From positions 1 through 64,000 of the forward strand of contig JAGXGZ010000057.1 in the NCBI GenBank assembly GCA_024636495.1: 64,000 nucleotides of DNA. Direction: 5' to 3'. Both the position numbers and the translations under genes were made by a program. Below are positions 25,673 to 33,822 of this stretch, piece after piece; the first letter of the stretch is position 1; each line of letters begins with the position of its first letter. Under the pieces are notes generated by a model. The model was given only the letters and a program-made list of their open reading frames with translations, was not told the DNA's origin and searched no databases. The DNA comes from Roseobacter sp. Lineage in GTDB: Bacteria > Pseudomonadota > Alphaproteobacteria > Rhodobacterales > Rhodobacteraceae.

Positions 25673-25724
25673 TTGTGCGGATTCTTGCACTGCGCAGGAG
25701 CTATCTGTGCGGTTTTTCGCACAA
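25673..25724. promoter_or_regulatory. Two tandem dyads, candidate DctD binding sites upstream of dctP
   Basis: Dyad 1 is TGTGCG-N5-TTGCAC (25674-25690), dyad 2 is TGTGCG-N5-CGCACA (25706-25722). The TGTGCG arms start exactly 32 bp apart, three helical turns. They lie just after dctD and about 195 bp before the dctP start codon, the usual place for an enhancer-like activator site. Confidence 0.65.
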
Positions 25725-25864
25725 CCCTGTTGGTGCCACAAAATCTCAGTTCGGCAAAAATCCGCTAACCCACGGCAGGCAAAGCGCTTTTTCGCATAGG
25801 GCGTCGGGGGGAGTCACAGGCTTGTGAGATCGGCGGTTTATCGCTTTACTGCGCCAATCGCGGT

Positions 25865-25879
25865 CGGAGTTCCGATTGC
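25865..25879 (+). promoter_or_regulatory. Possible -24/-12 (sigma-54-like) element before dctP
   Basis: CGGAGTTCCGATTGC has GG and GC at the spacing of a -24/-12 promoter, with TTGC at -12 intact but the -24 box poor beyond GG. It would start the transcript about 27 bases before the dctP ATG. TCGGA-GT-TCCGA is also a short dyad, so it may instead be an operator. Weak evidence. Confidence 0.35.
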
Positions 25880-25917
25880 CGAGACCTTAATACTAGTTCT
25901 CTGGGAGGAGACATCAC

Positions 25918-26919
25918 ATGAAATTTATGACAACAGCAGCCGTTGCGCTGACCCTTTCCGTGAGCGCTGGCGCCGTTGCGGCGTCGTGCGAAGATGGCGA
26001 AATCCTGATCAAGTTCAGCCACGTCACCAACACCGACAAGCACCCTAAAGGCATCGCAGCAACCTTGCTGGCCGAGCGTGTGAACGCAGAGATGAACGGC
26101 AAGGCTTGTATGGAAATCTTCCCGAACTCGACATTGTACAACGATGATCAGGTTCTCGAAGCGATGCTGCAAGGCGATGTTCAATTGGCCGCACCTTCGC
26201 TGTCGAAATTCGAGCAGTTCACCAAGCAATTCCGCATTTTCGATCTTCCGTTCATGTTCAAGAACATCGAAGCAGTTGATGAATTCCAAAACTCCGACAC
26301 CGGTCAGGCGATGAAAGCTTCGATGGAGCGTCGCGGTTTGTCTGGTCTGCAATTCTGGCACAACGGCATGAAGCAGATGTCTGCCAACAAGCCCTTGAAC
26401 GTGCCCGCAGATGCAAACGGTCTGAAGTTCCGCGTTCAGGCGTCTGATGTGATCAAGGCGCAGATGGATGCCATCGGCGTATCGCCACAGCCAATGGCGT
26501 TTTCCGAAGTATACGGCGCGCTGCAAACCGGCGTTGTCGACGGTCAGGAAAACACATGGTCCAACATCTACGGCCAGAAGTTCTTTGAAGTGCAGGACGG
26601 TGTAACCGAAACCAACCACGGTGTTCTGGACTATATGGTCGTGACATCCACTGACTGGTGGAATGGCCTGCCAGAAGATGTGCGCACGCAACTGGCGACT
26701 ATTCTGGAAGAAGTCACAACCACGCGCAACGCTGCAGTTGGCGACGTTGATGCCGAAGCACGTCAGGCAATTCTGGATGCAGGCACGACCATCATCGAGC
26801 TTGACGCAGATGCGCGTCAGGTTTGGGTTGACGCGATGATGCCCGTCTGGACCGAATTCACAGCAGATGTGGGCCAGGAAAACATCGACGCGGCGCAAGC
26901 GATCAACGCCAAGCACTAA
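25918..26919 (+). CDS. dctP: TRAP transporter solute-binding protein DctP
   Basis: A 333-residue periplasmic binding protein of the DctP family, which captures C4-dicarboxylates (malate, succinate, fumarate) or related acids. The signal peptide spans residues 1-22 (cleavage after VAA-S). Family landmarks are ILIKFSHVTNTDKHPKG, MEIFPNSTLYNDDQVLEAMLQGDVQLAAPS, GLKFRVQASDVIKAQMDAIG with the carboxylate-binding arginine, and ALQTGVVDGQENTWSNIYGQKF. GGGAGGAG lies upstream of the ATG. A hairpin with T-run after the gene probably lowers expression of dctQM relative to dctP. The preceding dctBD genes support a C4-dicarboxylate substrate. Confidence 0.95.
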   Translation: MKFMTTAAVALTLSVSAGAVAASCEDGEILIKFSHVTNTDKHPKGIAATLLAERVNAEMNGKACMEIFPNSTLYNDDQVLEAMLQGDVQLAAPSLSKFEQFTKQFRIFDLPFMFKNIEAVDEFQNSDTGQAMKASMERRGLSGLQFWHNGMKQMSANKPLNVPADANGLKFRVQASDVIKAQMDAIGVSPQPMAFSEVYGALQTGVVDGQENTWSNIYGQKFFEVQDGVTETNHGVLDYMVVTSTDWWNGLPEDVRTQLATILEEVTTTRNAAVGDVDAEARQAILDAGTTIIELDADARQVWVDAMMPVWTEFTADVGQENIDAAQAINAKH

Positions 26920-26933
26920 GTCGATCTATTGGA

Positions 26934-26965
26934 TGTCCCGCCCCATGAAGGGCGGGACATTTTTT
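26934..26965 (+). terminator. Terminator-like hairpin between dctP and dctQ
   Basis: TGTCCCGCCC (26934-26943) pairs with GGGCGGGACA (26950-26959) around CATGAA and is followed by six T. It has all parts of an intrinsic terminator, yet the dctQM genes continue 65 bases later on the same strand, so partial termination is likely. Confidence 0.85.
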
Positions 26966-27029
26966 AATTTGGCAGACGGGTTTTTGCCCGCGCACCTGCC
27001 TCTTTTTCTGCATGCAAGCGGAGTGTCTC

Positions 27030-27710
27030 ATGTCATCTGGATATCAGCCTACCTCGGCCCTTGGCCGGATCGTGCACGAGTTCGAGGAAACGGCGATTGC
27101 CGTGATCTTGGGCCTGATGACGGTCATCACATTTATCAACGTACTTTTGCGCTATGGCTTTAACACCGGCCTGATCTGGGGGCTTGAAGCGGTCACGTTT
27201 TTGTTCGCGTGGCTGGTGCTTTTCGGGATGAGCTATGCGGTCAAAGTGACTGCGCATCTTGGGGTCGACGCGGTTGTTAACCTTTTCTCATCGCCAAGGC
27301 GCAGAGTGCTGGCGCTGGTTTCTGCTGCCATTTGTATTTTTTACGCCGTCTTGTTGATGAAGGGCGCGTGGGACTACTGGGCACCGTTCGCAGGGCTGGA
27401 CGCCACATCGGGCCGTTGGTTCCCGACCGGATTTGAAAACAGCCGCGATCAGGCATGGTACGCCACGGTCGACATGCCGATGCCCGAATGGCTGCGTTTT
27501 ATCGAGCCGATCATGAACCAGGGTGAAACCTACGAAAAACTGCCGCGCTTTATTCCCTATGCGATGTTGCCCTTTGGCGTGGCGCTGCTGTTGTTCCGCT
27601 TTGTCCAAGCGGGCGTGCGGGTGTTTACGGGCGCATCGACCAGTCTGATCGTCAGCCACGAGGCCGAAGACGATATCGAGGCCGTTAAACACATGAACGC
27701 GGGGAATTAA
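27030..27710 (+). CDS. dctQ: TRAP transporter small membrane subunit DctQ
   Basis: A 226-residue inner-membrane protein with four predicted helices. The first two lie near residues 20-45 and 54-75, with the family core VTFLFAWLVLFGMSYAVKVTAHLGVDAVV. A long loop of about 70 residues separates helices three and four, longer than usual in DctQ; it contains WFPTGFENSRDQAWYATVDMP. I chose ATG 27030, with GGAG six bases upstream, over an in-frame ATG at 27012. It partners DctM and is followed by it after four bases. Confidence 0.92.
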   Translation: MSSGYQPTSALGRIVHEFEETAIAVILGLMTVITFINVLLRYGFNTGLIWGLEAVTFLFAWLVLFGMSYAVKVTAHLGVDAVVNLFSSPRRRVLALVSAAICIFYAVLLMKGAWDYWAPFAGLDATSGRWFPTGFENSRDQAWYATVDMPMPEWLRFIEPIMNQGETYEKLPRFIPYAMLPFGVALLLFRFVQAGVRVFTGASTSLIVSHEAEDDIEAVKHMNAGN

Positions 27711-27714
27711 GCGC

Positions 27715-29091
27715 ATGGAAGTTCTTGTTCTATTTACCATGATCGTGGGCTTGATGCTGCTGGGCGTGCCGATTGCGGTCAGCCTTGGGTTCTCGTCAAT
27801 TATCTTTTTGCTGGTCTTGTCGGATTCGTCGCTCGCATCCATCGCGCAGACGTTCTTTCAGGCGATGGCGGGGCATTACACGCTGCTGGCGATTCCGTTC
27901 TTCGTGCTTGCCTCTAGCTTTATGTCGACGGGTGGTGTGGCCAAACGGATCATCCGGTTCTCCATCGCACTGGTCGGGCATTTCCCCGGCGGTTTGGCGA
28001 TTGCAGGCGTGTTTGCCTGTATGATGTTCGCAGCGCTGTCGGGATCATCACCCGCCACAGTTGTAGCCATCGGTTCCATCGTGATCGCAGGGATGCGCGA
28101 AACCGGCTATACCAAGGAATTCGCCGCAGGCGTGATCGCCAACGCAGGGACGCTGGGCATCCTGATCCCGCCGTCTATCGTGATGGTGGTCTATGCATCG
28201 GCTACGGATGTGTCGGTGGGCCGGATGTTCCTTGCCGGTGTGATCCCGGGTCTGATGGCCGGTTTCATGCTGATGCTGACCATCTACATCATGGCGCGGG
28301 TCAAGAAACTACCCCAAGGCGAATGGCGCGGCTGGGGCGAGGTGTTTGCCTCGGGGCGCGAAGCGGGCTGGGGCCTGATGCTGATCGTGATCATTCTGGG
28401 CGGCATCTATGGCGGTATCTTTACGCCGACCGAAGCCGCCGCTGTGGCCGCTGTCTATGCGTTTTTGATCGCCTGTTTCGTCTATCGCGACATGGGGCCG
28501 CTGCATGTAAAAGGCGACGGCGACAACCTGTCGCTGCTGCGCAAACCCATGGCCATCGTTACGGTGTTCTTTCACCGCGATGTGCGCGATACCTTGTTCG
28601 AGGCAGGCAAGCTGACCGTCACGCTGATGTTCATCATCGCCAACGCGTTGATCCTGAAACATGTTCTGACCGACGAGCAGATCCCGCAGCAGATTTCTGC
28701 AGTCATGCTGGATGCAGGCTTTGGACCGATCATTTTCCTGATCATCGTCAACGTAATCTTGCTGATCGGCGGTCAGTTCATGGAACCGTCGGGCCTGTTG
28801 ATTATCGTCGCACCGCTGGTATTCCCCATCGCAATGGAGCTGGGGATTGACCCGATCCATCTGGGCATCATCATGGTCGTCAACATGGAGATCGGGATGA
28901 TCACGCCGCCTGTGGGTCTGAACCTGTTCGTGACCTCGGGCGTGGCCAACATGCCGATGATGAATGTGGTCAAAGCAGCACTTCCTTTCACCGCCGTGTT
29001 GTTCGTGTTCCTGATCATGATCACCTACATCCCGATCATTTCGACATGGTTGCCGACGATGATGATGGGGCCGGAGGTTTTGATCCGCTAG
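27715..29091 (+). CDS. dctM: TRAP transporter large membrane subunit DctM
   Basis: A 458-residue membrane protein with about 12 helices, the sodium-driven translocator of the TRAP system. Family landmarks are the N-terminal GLMLLGVPIAVSLGFSSI, FAALSGSSPATVVAIGSI with the ion-binding region, ANAGTLGILIPPSIVMVVYA and, in the second half, EIGMITPPVGLNLFVTSG. It is four bases downstream of dctQ, and a strong terminator follows. Together with DctP and DctQ it imports C4-dicarboxylates or related acids under control of DctBD. Confidence 0.95.
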   Translation: MEVLVLFTMIVGLMLLGVPIAVSLGFSSIIFLLVLSDSSLASIAQTFFQAMAGHYTLLAIPFFVLASSFMSTGGVAKRIIRFSIALVGHFPGGLAIAGVFACMMFAALSGSSPATVVAIGSIVIAGMRETGYTKEFAAGVIANAGTLGILIPPSIVMVVYASATDVSVGRMFLAGVIPGLMAGFMLMLTIYIMARVKKLPQGEWRGWGEVFASGREAGWGLMLIVIILGGIYGGIFTPTEAAAVAAVYAFLIACFVYRDMGPLHVKGDGDNLSLLRKPMAIVTVFFHRDVRDTLFEAGKLTVTLMFIIANALILKHVLTDEQIPQQISAVMLDAGFGPIIFLIIVNVILLIGGQFMEPSGLLIIVAPLVFPIAMELGIDPIHLGIIMVVNMEIGMITPPVGLNLFVTSGVANMPMMNVVKAALPFTAVLFVFLIMITYIPIISTWLPTMMMGPEVLIR

Positions 29092-29113
29092 CGATCTGCA
29101 AAGAAACAGACAA

Positions 29114-29150
29114 AAAAGGGCGGCATGTCAGATCGACGTGCCGCCCTTTT
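29114..29150. terminator. Convergent intrinsic terminator between dctM and tpiA
   Basis: AAAAGGGCGGCA (29114-29125) pairs with TGCCGCCCTTTT (29139-29150) around a 13-base loop. A-run and T-run flank it on both sides, so it serves dctM and tpiA. Confidence 0.9.
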
Positions 29151-29189
29151 GCTATTGTGGTGCAGTGAGTTTATCTTGCAAAATGAAGA

Positions 29190-29939
29190 TCAGGCCTGTG
29201 GCAAGGCCTTGATGATGGGGGCAAAATCATCGGCCTTAAGGCTGGCGCCGCCCACCAGCGCGCCATCGACATTTTCAGCCGTGAAGATTTCAGCGGCATT
29301 GTCCGGTTTGACCGAGCCACCATAAAGCAGTCGGATTGCGTCGCCTTCGGTCTGTCCAAAGCGGCTGATCAAGTGCGCGCGGATAAAATCATGCGCCTCG
29401 ACGATCTGCGCAAGGGTAGGGACTTTGCCAGTGCCGATCGCCCAGATCGGCTCGTAGGCGATGACCAAATTGGCACCGGTGGCACCTTCTGGCACAGATC
29501 CCGCCAATTGCTTCTGGATGATATCAAGCGCATTGCCAGCCTCGCGGTCCACACCGCTTTCGCCGATGCACAAGATTGCGGTCAGGCTAGCGCCCCATGC
29601 CGCCCGTACCTTTTGTGCGACGTCGCTATCTGTTTCGGCATGCGCATCGCGGCGTTCTGAATGGCCGAGGATGACGTAAGTCGCACCGGTTTCAGCGATC
29701 ATCGCGGCAGATATATCGCCAGTGAAAGCACCAGAGGCCGCGCTGTGACAATCTTGGGCCCCAATCGCAATTCCGGTCCCCCGCATCTTTTCGCAGGCTG
29801 AAAAAAGAAGGTGCGCAGGCGGGCAAATCACCGTCTCGGCATCATCAGGAGACAGATACGTGGCCAGTTTATCCAGTTCAGACAGGGCCGCAGCCGTGCC
29901 ATTCATTTTCCAGTTACCAGCGGCTAGGTTCCGGCGCAT
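29190..29939 (-). CDS. tpiA: Triosephosphate isomerase
   Basis: A 249-residue TIM-barrel enzyme that interconverts dihydroxyacetone phosphate and glyceraldehyde 3-phosphate. The catalytic residues are in place: N9 and K11 in AAGNWKMNG, H93 in VILGHSERR, and E163 in VIAYEPIWAIGTG, whose loop 6 closes over the substrate. The phosphate-binding LLYGGSVKPDN and DGALVGGASL complete the site. The start ATG and length are normal for the family. It is separated from sufA by 100 bases on the same strand. Confidence 0.97.
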   Translation of the reverse strand: MRRNLAAGNWKMNGTAAALSELDKLATYLSPDDAETVICPPAHLLFSACEKMRGTGIAIGAQDCHSAASGAFTGDISAAMIAETGATYVILGHSERRDAHAETDSDVAQKVRAAWGASLTAILCIGESGVDREAGNALDIIQKQLAGSVPEGATGANLVIAYEPIWAIGTGKVPTLAQIVEAHDFIRAHLISRFGQTEGDAIRLLYGGSVKPDNAAEIFTAENVDGALVGGASLKADDFAPIIKALPQA

Positions 29940-30038
29940 AAAGGTATCCCCTGAGTAATGTTTTCAGAGGGATAGCAGTCGCATTTGATTGAGGCAACGG
30001 TTGGGCGCGTTTGGTTTGGGCAAGATTGCTAAAGGCGA

Positions 30039-30383
30039 TCAGCCAAATTTGATGGATTCGCCGCAACCGCAAGCTTCGGTCACGTTGGGGTTACGAAACT
30101 TGAAACCGGATTCCAGCAAGGATGTTTCGTAATCAATTTCCGTCCCGAACAGGAACATCTGAGCCATCGGTGCAATCAGCACCCGCGCGCCATCTTGCTC
30201 TACGACTTCGTCATTGGCGTCCGGTTCGTTCACGTAATCCATGGTGTATTCCATGCCCGCGCAACCACCCTTCTTGATGCCGATACGCAGTCCTGCATGG
30301 CCCGCCGAGGTCATCAGCTTGCTGATCTGCAAGGCGGCTTTTGGGGTGATTGTAACGGCTTGCTTACCCGGGATCGCGAACAT
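30039..30383 (-). CDS. sufA: A-type iron-sulfur carrier SufA/ErpA-like
   Basis: A 114-residue HesB/IscA-type scaffold that carries Fe-S clusters to apo-proteins. The three conserved cysteines are C41 (KKGGCAGMEY), C105 and C107 (EACGCGES). The ATG at 30383 has AGGAGTAT upstream and gives the family start MFAIPGKQAVTITPKAA; an earlier ATG at 30434 adds unrelated residues. It lies 90 bases downstream of sufT on the same strand. The rest of a suf operon (sufBCDS) is not in the window, so these are its end or a detached part. Confidence 0.92.
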   Translation of the reverse strand: MFAIPGKQAVTITPKAALQISKLMTSAGHAGLRIGIKKGGCAGMEYTMDYVNEPDANDEVVEQDGARVLIAPMAQMFLFGTEIDYETSLLESGFKFRNPNVTEACGCGESIKFG

Positions 30384-30473
30384 GATAGATACTCCTGTTG
30401 AAAGAAAGATAGGCGTTTCGTCAATTGTTCTCAAGCGTGTGTGTCAGAATTTATTTACGCACCCGCGCAGCGC

Positions 30474-30836
30474 TTACATAAAGCCCAGTTCCAGACGCGC
30501 TTCGTCCGACATCATATCCATGCCCCAAGGCGGCTCCCAAACAAGTTCGACATCCACAGTCTTGACGCCGGCCAAAGGTTCGACAGCATCCGCGACCCAA
30601 CCAGGCATTTCGCCTGCAACAGGGCAGCCGGGCGCGGTCAGTGACATCTTGATGTTCACTCCGCTTTGCTCATTGATATCAATGGTATAGATCAGGCCCA
30701 GCTCGTAAATATTGACCGGAATTTCAGGGTCGTACACGGTCCTGCACGCGTCAACAACCTGTTCGTATAGCGGATGATCAGTGGAGGAGGGCGCGATCAA
30801 AGGCGTGCCTTCCAGGGGTTGGGTGCTGTCGGTCAT
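30474..30836 (-). CDS. sufT: SufT/MIP18-family Fe-S assembly protein (DUF59)
   Basis: A 120-residue DUF59 (MIP18/PaaD-like) protein acting in Fe-S cluster maturation. The signature DPEIPVNIYELGLIYTI is at about residues 36-52, followed by SLTAPGCPVAGEMPGWV with the conserved cysteine and VELVWEPPWGMDMMSD. In many bacteria it is the last-but-one gene of suf operons, next to sufA, as here. It starts 75 bases downstream of the rimK fusion gene's stop on the same strand. Confidence 0.9.
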   Translation of the reverse strand: MTDSTQPLEGTPLIAPSSTDHPLYEQVVDACRTVYDPEIPVNIYELGLIYTIDINEQSGVNIKMSLTAPGCPVAGEMPGWVADAVEPLAGVKTVDVELVWEPPWGMDMMSDEARLELGFM

Positions 30837-30911
30837 CAGGTGCCTCGCTTCATTTCCTGACCCTTTATATAGGGATTAGCCCGCCCATCGTCCAGAGGAA
30901 CTGGGAAACTG

Positions 30912-32294
30912 TCATGATTTACGTTTACGCACTGGCTGCGGTTTTGCGCGTGCTTCGACCATATCATAAAGCATGCCGACGATATCCTTGCCGGTCGCCT
31001 TTTCAATGCCCTCGAATCCGGGGGAAGAATTTACCTCAAGCACCTTTGGCCCGCTGTCCGAGCGCAGAAGGTCCACGCCGGCCTTGCCCAGCCCGAATGC
31101 CCGCGCGGCGCGCAACGCAGTGTCGCGTTCGAGTTTGGTGATCCGGACCACCTGTGCCGATCCACCGCGGTGCAGGTTTGATCTGAAATCGCCGTCAGCC
31201 CCCGTCCGCTTCATCGCGGCCACCACCTTGCCATCAATCACAAGGCAGCGAATATCCTCGCCAGCCGCTTCCTTGACGAAATCCTGAACCAGAAAATTCG
31301 CCTTGAGGCCGCGGAAAGCATCGATCACGGATTCGGCTGCCTTTTTGGTCTCTGCCAAAACGACGCCCTTGCCTTGGGTCGATTCCAGCAGTTTCACAAT
31401 TAGCGGTGCGGTGCCCACAAGCGCCATCAGGTTCGATGTATCTTTCGGCGAGGCGGCAAATGCGGTCGTCGGCATACCGATCTTCTTCGAGGCCAGAACC
31501 TGATGGGCGTGCAATTTGTCGCGGCTTGCCAGAATGCCTGCGGACCCGTTGACGCAATAGGTGCCAATCGTCTCGAACTGGCGGATCACGGCACAACCGT
31601 AGGGTGTGATCGACGCGCCGATACGCGGGATCACGGCGTCATAGCGGGGCAGTCGCTTGCCGTCATAATGAACCTCTGGGGCCATGGCGTTGATCGCCAT
31701 GTAGCAGCGCGTGGTATCGATCACCTCGACCGTATGGCCGCGCGTTTCGCCAACTTCGACCAGCCGCCTTGTGGAATAATTCTCGGCTTCCCGGCTTAGC
31801 ACAGCGATCCGCAGCGCACGCTTGGGCGCTTTGTGGCGCACATCGGCAGAGTGGTAGACGTCATAGCTCAGGTCGGGCTGAAGGCGCTTTTCGGTTGCCG
31901 AGATCGTGATGTGATCGGTCAGCGCCTGACGGCCCAAAAGCATCCGGCTGGTCATGCTGGCACGGTTTGTCAGGGTGATGTCGATAGGCCAGCTTTGGCC
32001 CGCAACATCCAGATTGGTCGAGATCACATAGCGCAATTCGGATTCGCCATTTGACGATGTCACCTCGCGCCGGTCGATGATCGGGGCCGAGCAGGTGATC
32101 ACAATGTCCTCGTTGCCCGCGACAGGATGCACGTTGAACCGGACCTTGGGTTTGGAATCGGGGCCAAATACCTCTATATCATGGGCATGCAGGCAGGACG
32201 TCTTGGCACCGGTGTCGATCTTGGCTTTGATGGCAGGCAGACCCAAGTTGGGCAAGGCGATCCATTCTTCCCAGCCGAAATTCAGTTCATCCAT
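30912..32294 (-). CDS. rimK: Fused RimB-like protease / RimK-like ATP-grasp glutamate ligase
   Basis: A 460-residue two-domain protein. Residues 1-145 form a retropepsin-like RimB/ATP-dependent zinc protease domain with the aspartic motif [11 protein letters not shown] (D27). From about 163 follows a RimK-type ATP-grasp ligase: [54 protein letters not shown] and the metal-binding [14 protein letters not shown]. In Pseudomonas, RimB and RimK are separate proteins that remove and add glutamates on ribosomal protein S6. Here they are one chain. The start is uncertain between GTG 32303 and ATG 32294; ATG 32294 has GGAG eight bases upstream. A dispersed hairpin repeat copy lies upstream. Confidence 0.88.
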   Translation of the reverse strand: MDELNFGWEEWIALPNLGLPAIKAKIDTGAKTSCLHAHDIEVFGPDSKPKVRFNVHPVAGNEDIVITCSAPIIDRREVTSSNGESELRYVISTNLDVAGQSWPIDITLTNRASMTSRMLLGRQALTDHITISATEKRLQPDLSYDVYHSADVRHKAPKRALRIAVLSREAENYSTRRLVEVGETRGHTVEVIDTTRCYMAINAMAPEVHYDGKRLPRYDAVIPRIGASITPYGCAVIRQFETIGTYCVNGSAGILASRDKLHAHQVLASKKIGMPTTAFAASPKDTSNLMALVGTAPLIVKLLESTQGKGVVLAETKKAAESVIDAFRGLKANFLVQDFVKEAAGEDIRCLVIDGKVVAAMKRTGADGDFRSNLHRGGSAQVVRITKLERDTALRAARAFGLGKAGVDLLRSDSGPKVLEVNSSPGFEGIEKATGKDIVGMLYDMVEARAKPQPVRKRKS

Positions 32295-32369
32295 ACCCAT
32301 CACTCCGCCACCGCTAAAATCATGCTGCGGCCTATCAGGTCACCCAACGCTTCTCAAGGCGCCAAGCGG

Positions 32370-32416
32370 TGCTTCCAAATGGGAATAAATCCCGGGGTCC
32401 GGGGTAGCGCCCCGGA
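32370..32416 (-). repeat. Dispersed intergenic hairpin repeat, copy 2
   Basis: On the minus strand TCCGGGG-CGCTA-CCCCGGA is followed by CCCCGGGATTTATTC and the conserved tail CCATTTGGAAGCA. It lies in the 139-bp gap between the nfeD-like and rimK genes. Confidence 0.8.
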
Positions 32417-32433
32417 TGTCAGCCCCACGTGAC

Positions 32434-32715
32434 CTAACCTTCGTTAATATCGCGTTTCACGATCCGGGCACCGCTGGATTGTTTGCGAAAAATAACCCGC
32501 AAAACAATCCACGCAGCCAGCGAAAGCCCCGCGAATATGGCGATCAACAAGGATGTACCGACACCCGGAAGCGCCAGAACCACGGGCACCATCGCCAATG
32601 CGCCAAGCGCGAAGCCCAAAAAGATGTTGCCGGGCAGCATGACCTCGATCAGGCCCAATATCAGGGCGACCGAGATCCAGATCCACCACAGCGTGAGATA
32701 ATCAGCCCACATCAA
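32434..32715 (-). CDS. NfeD-like small membrane protein
   Basis: A 93-residue integral membrane protein with three hydrophobic segments (about 10-30, 35-50 and 53-72) and a basic tail ending IVKRDINEG. The core GLIEVMLPGNIFLGFALGALA matches short NfeD-like proteins. Its start overlaps the SPFH gene stop by four bases (ATGA). NfeD and SPFH/stomatin-type proteins are commonly encoded as a pair and form membrane microdomain complexes. Confidence 0.85.
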   Translation of the reverse strand: MMWADYLTLWWIWISVALILGLIEVMLPGNIFLGFALGALAMVPVVLALPGVGTSLLIAIFAGLSLAAWIVLRVIFRKQSSGARIVKRDINEG

Positions 32716-33605
32716 CCGCGCCCTTTCAACAACTTAAAGGCATCTCCGAAAGCTTCAAGCGCTTGCGCGGGTACAACAATTGTCTGGTTGCCTGCACCTG
32801 CACCAAGAGCATTCAGCGCCTCAACCTGCTTTAGTGCGATCTGGTACTGCGCGGCCTCAAGGCCGTTTTCGCCAATGGCCGTGGCCACGACCTGCGTTGC
32901 ATAGGCTTCGGCATCTGCCAGCACGCGGCGCGCTTTGGCGGTCTGCTCTGACGCATAAAGCTCTGCATCGGCGGCCAGTTCGACCGCGCGTTTCTTCCCT
33001 TCGGCTTCGGTCACTTGAGCGCGGCGCGCACGTTCCGCGTTCAATTGTTGCATCATGGCGGCGCGGGTGGCCGCATCCAGATTCACATCCAAAATCTCGG
33101 CGCGGGTGACTTCTATGCCCCAGTTATCGACGGCGTCCTCTACCAGCAGCTTGATCGTGCTGATCAGGGACGTCCGGTTCGACTGCACCTCGTCCAGATC
33201 CATCTTGCCGATCTCGGCGCGCACGATGCCCGCGACTGTGGTGGCAATGGCGGAATCGATATCGCGGATGCGGTAGACGGTTTTTTCAGGCTCGATGATG
33301 CGGTAGAATACTGATGTATCCACCTGAACAAGCACGTTATCGCGGGTAATCGCGTCTTGGCTTGCCGTCGGCAACTGACGCTCAAGAATAGAAATCTTAT
33401 GGGCGATCTTGTCGATGAAAGGCACGATCATGTTGATGCCCGGCCCCATCACAGACCGCAAACGGCCAAAGCGTTCCACCACATGCTGTTCGGACTGCGG
33501 CACGATCTTGACGCCTTTGACCACCAGAATGACCAGCAGAATTGCAAGCAAAACCAGCGGCAAGTTGCTTTGCAAGATATCGAGTATAACCTCTTCGATG
33601 GGCAC
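32712..33605 (-). CDS. SPFH/Band 7 protein (QmcA/stomatin-like)
   Basis: A 297-residue SPFH-domain protein. One N-terminal membrane helix (about 14-31, LPLVLLAILLVILVVKGV) is followed by the Band 7 domain (VPQSEQHVVERFGRLRSVMGPGINMIVPFIDKIA in outline) and a coiled-coil region (ERARRAQVTEAEGKKRAVELAAD). The start is a GTG at 33605 with AAAGGA eight bases upstream; the longer upstream frame is not family-like. It is co-transcribed with the NfeD-like gene and divergent from tgt. Such pairs stabilise membrane proteins or act with FtsH; the exact role here is unknown. Confidence 0.9.
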   Translation of the reverse strand: MPIEEVILDILQSNLPLVLLAILLVILVVKGVKIVPQSEQHVVERFGRLRSVMGPGINMIVPFIDKIAHKISILERQLPTASQDAITRDNVLVQVDTSVFYRIIEPEKTVYRIRDIDSAIATTVAGIVRAEIGKMDLDEVQSNRTSLISTIKLLVEDAVDNWGIEVTRAEILDVNLDAATRAAMMQQLNAERARRAQVTEAEGKKRAVELAADAELYASEQTAKARRVLADAEAYATQVVATAIGENGLEAAQYQIALKQVEALNALGAGAGNQTIVVPAQALEAFGDAFKLLKGRG

Positions 33606-33822
33606 GGCCGTGATCCTTTCAGGGGGCGGGCGCTGCGTGGGGGTATCCCAGACAGTCATCCGGTTTGTTGCAAAAGATATAATCACTGAACTGTGAAGTT
33701 TCAAAGTACCCCTGTTTGAATAATTGCGCCGCACAAACGACCTATGCTTTGGCCATCCCATGTCCATCCCGCGCACCGCATCGCGATTGCACGCCTGTGC
33801 GCGACGTCCTATAGCGGCTGTC

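Noticed and set aside
30837-30911. The GC-rich sequence upstream of sufT considered as a tRNA
   Set aside because: No cloverleaf, T-loop (GGTTCGAATCC-like) or CCA end can be drawn.
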